A stretch of 8,151 nt of DNA, from the NCBI GenBank assembly GCA_031550915.1, contig JAVBOF010000051.1, forward strand, positions 1 to 8,151, read 5' to 3'. The DNA is from JAVBOF01 sp031550915 (GTDB lineage Bacteria > Bacillota > Clostridia > Christensenellales > MGBC116941). The notes under the pieces were generated by a model. It searched no databases. It saw only the letters and a list, made by a program, of their open reading frames with translations, and had not been told where the DNA came from. A program made the translations under genes and the position numbers. Below, one piece after another: positions 6,903 through 8,151 of the stretch (the first letter of the stretch is position 1; each line of letters begins with the position of its first letter).

Positions 6903-7918
6903 TCCTTGTGTTGAAGGCTGGAACTATTGAAAACGACCTGGCTGATGTTTATGAATATATAAAGTCGTTTAACGTAAGAGTTAAAGAAATTCAAGGGGAG
7001 TCTACACATATGCTCGGCCTTGTAGGGGATACATCCTCTATGAGTGAGAATGTATTTGCATCGTGTCCACAGATTGAACGTATTATCCGCATTCAAGAGC
7101 CGTACAAGCTGGCAGGACGAAAATTCCACCCAAATAACAGTGTTTATAATATTTCGGGAAGGACTATCGGAGCAGATGGCTTTACGGTGATCGCGGGGCC
7201 ATGTTCGGTGGAGGGAGAGGAACAGATAGTATCCATTGCGGAGGAAGTAAAGGCCTGCGGTGCGCAGTTTTTACGTGGAGGCGCTTTTAAACCGCGCACT
7301 TCGCCCTATGCTTTCAATGGATTGGGGCTGGATGGACTGGAGCTTCTGCAGCTGGCAAAGCGGATTACCGGCTTGCCTCTGGTTTCAGAGATCATGTCGC
7401 CGGAGTATCTGGATCTTTTCGCCCGTAACGTAGATATTATACAGATCGGCGCGCGGAACATGCAGAATTATACTTTGCTGAGGCAGGTCGGCGAGCTTGG
7501 GAAACCTGTACTTCTAAAGCGGGGCATATCCTCAACCATAGATGAGCTGCTTATGGCTGCCGAACATATCATGATGGCCGGCTCAGAGCAGATAATACTA
7601 TGTGAAAGAGGCATACGCACCTTTGAAACCTCTACCCGCAACACGCTGGACCTTTCAGCCGTACCGGTCATTCAAGCTAGATCCCATCTGCCTGTATTTA
7701 TAGATCCGTCGCATGCGACGGGTTATTGGCCGCTGGTTGAACCGATGGCGCTGGCAGCTGCGGCATGCGGAGCAAACGGCCTGATCGTAGAAGTCCATAA
7801 CGATCCGGAAAGGGCTCTTTGTGACGGGGCGCAGTCTTTAACACCGAAGGGCTTTGGCAGGCTTATGAAAAGAGTCATTGCCATAAGAAAAGCTCTCGAT
7901 GCATCTGAGGAGGCTTGA
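6899..7918 (+). CDS. aroF: 3-deoxy-7-phosphoheptulonate (DAHP) synthase, type I-beta with N-terminal regulatory domain
   Basis: Condenses phosphoenolpyruvate and erythrose 4-phosphate to DAHP, the entry and main control point of the shikimate pathway. It has 339 residues. Residues 1-70 form a ferredoxin-like domain (MILVLKAGT...), and the catalytic TIM barrel starts near 88. Motifs are TVIAGPCSVE (96-105), LRGGAFKPRTSPYAF (125-139), LLKRGI (205-210), ILCERGIRTFE (233-243), FIDPSHATGYWPLVEPMALA (267-286) and LIVEVHNDPERALCDG (295-310). The metal ligands Cys102, His272, Glu298 and Asp309 fall at the same residue numbers I recall for the Thermotoga maritima enzyme, where the N-terminal domain mediates feedback inhibition by Tyr and Phe. 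Similar control is therefore likely here (inference). GGAGG at 6887-6891 is 7 bases before the ATG, and the gene overlaps aroC by 4 bases. The family also carries KDO 8-phosphate synthase relatives, but the RGGAFKPRTSPYAF motif, length and operon point to DAHP synthase. Confidence 0.95.
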   Translation: MILVLKAGTIENDLADVYEYIKSFNVRVKEIQGESTHMLGLVGDTSSMSENVFASCPQIERIIRIQEPYKLAGRKFHPNNSVYNISGRTIGADGFTVIAGPCSVEGEEQIVSIAEEVKACGAQFLRGGAFKPRTSPYAFNGLGLDGLELLQLAKRITGLPLVSEIMSPEYLDLFARNVDIIQIGARNMQNYTLLRQVGELGKPVLLKRGISSTIDELLMAAEHIMMAGSEQIILCERGIRTFETSTRNTLDLSAVPVIQARSHLPVFIDPSHATGYWPLVEPMALAAAACGANGLIVEVHNDPERALCDGAQSLTPKGFGRLMKRVIAIRKALDASEEA

Positions 7919-7920
7919 AT

Positions 7921-8151
7921 ATGGAGCCGGAAAATACACTGCAAGAATTAAGAAAAGAGATAGATAGCATTGATCTGGAGATGCTTAAACTGTTTAACCG
8001 GCGAATGTGTATCGCAGAGCATATCGCGGCTGTCAAACAAACGCTCGGCCTTCCTGTCACGGATGGAAAACGTGAGGCGGAGGTCTTGGAATTTGCGGGG
8101 AAGATGGCGGATGAAGGCGGCGAAGAATCTGCACGGGCGTTTATGCAAAAG
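7921..8151 (+). CDS. Chorismate mutase, AroQ helical type (3' partial; possibly the front of a fusion protein)
   Basis: Rearranges chorismate to prephenate, the branch point to Phe and Tyr. Only the first 77 codons are present, without a stop. The sequence LRKEIDSIDLEMLKLFNRRM and then GLPVTDGKREAEVLE (43-57) is the typical N-terminal half of the helical mutase. Arg11, Arg28, Lys39, Asp48, Arg51 and Glu52 match, at identical residue numbers, the active-site positions I recall for the E. coli P-protein mutase domain; the later Ser/Gln positions (about 84 and 88) lie off the edge. GAGGAGG at 7907-7913 gives a 7-base spacing to the ATG, 2 bases after the aroF stop. The rest of the protein could be a free mutase of about 90 residues, or a fusion to prephenate dehydratase (PheA) or shikimate dehydrogenase. 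The window cannot decide, so no symbol is given. Confidence 0.9.
   Translation, partial: MEPENTLQELRKEIDSIDLEMLKLFNRRMCIAEHIAAVKQTLGLPVTDGKREAEVLEFAGKMADEGGEESARAFMQK

Noticed and set aside
6374..7129. Long open frame of 251 codons on the - strand
   Set aside because: It lies wholly antisense to aroC and aroF, which are unmistakable. Its translation shows no recognisable domain, and no separate promoter or spacing supports it.
1..8151. Mobile elements, CRISPR arrays, tRNA or rRNA genes, defence systems
   Set aside because: No direct repeat arrays, transposase motifs, cloverleaf-like sequences or defence-type domains were seen; all six frames are explained by the listed genes or by shadows of them.

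Overview
The window is ordinary chromosomal sequence that looks like a member of the Firmicutes, most likely a clostridial lineage (inference). Support comes from moderate to low GC, purine-rich GGAGG-type ribosome binding sites ahead of most genes, a TTG start, a chemoreceptor of the clostridial type with tandem HAMP-like segments, and a short chorismate synthase of about 354 residues. All genes are on the + strand. I see no RNA gene, mobile element, CRISPR array or integration site.

Region 1 (1-3280) is signalling. It opens inside a hybrid sensor histidine kinase whose N-terminus lies beyond the left edge. The visible part has a PAS-like end, HisKA, HATPase and a C-terminal receiver domain. 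After about 136 bases comes a complete transmembrane methyl-accepting chemotaxis protein, closed by a strong intrinsic terminator at 3252-3279.

Region 2 (3281-3523) is the leader of the biosynthetic operon. It contains two perfect TATAAT hexamers, an 8-bp inverted repeat, and a possible 23-codon reading frame at 3360-3431 in which seven residues are Phe or Tyr. The last is the most interesting but unproven observation here: it could be an attenuation leader peptide for aromatic amino acid supply.

Region 3 (3524-8151) is a compact aromatic amino acid operon: aroB (3-dehydroquinate synthase), aroA (EPSP synthase), aroC (chorismate synthase), aroF (type I-beta DAHP synthase with an N-terminal regulatory domain) and an AroQ-type chorismate mutase cut by the right edge. 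Junctions are +4, 0, -4 and +2 bases, so the genes are probably co-transcribed and translationally coupled. DAHP synthase makes the first intermediate and AroB the second. AroA and AroC carry out the last two steps to chorismate, and the mutase diverts chorismate to prephenate for Phe and Tyr. Dehydroquinate dehydratase, shikimate dehydrogenase and shikimate kinase are not in the window and may lie downstream. I found no convincing new system; the regulatory leader is the best candidate for follow-up.
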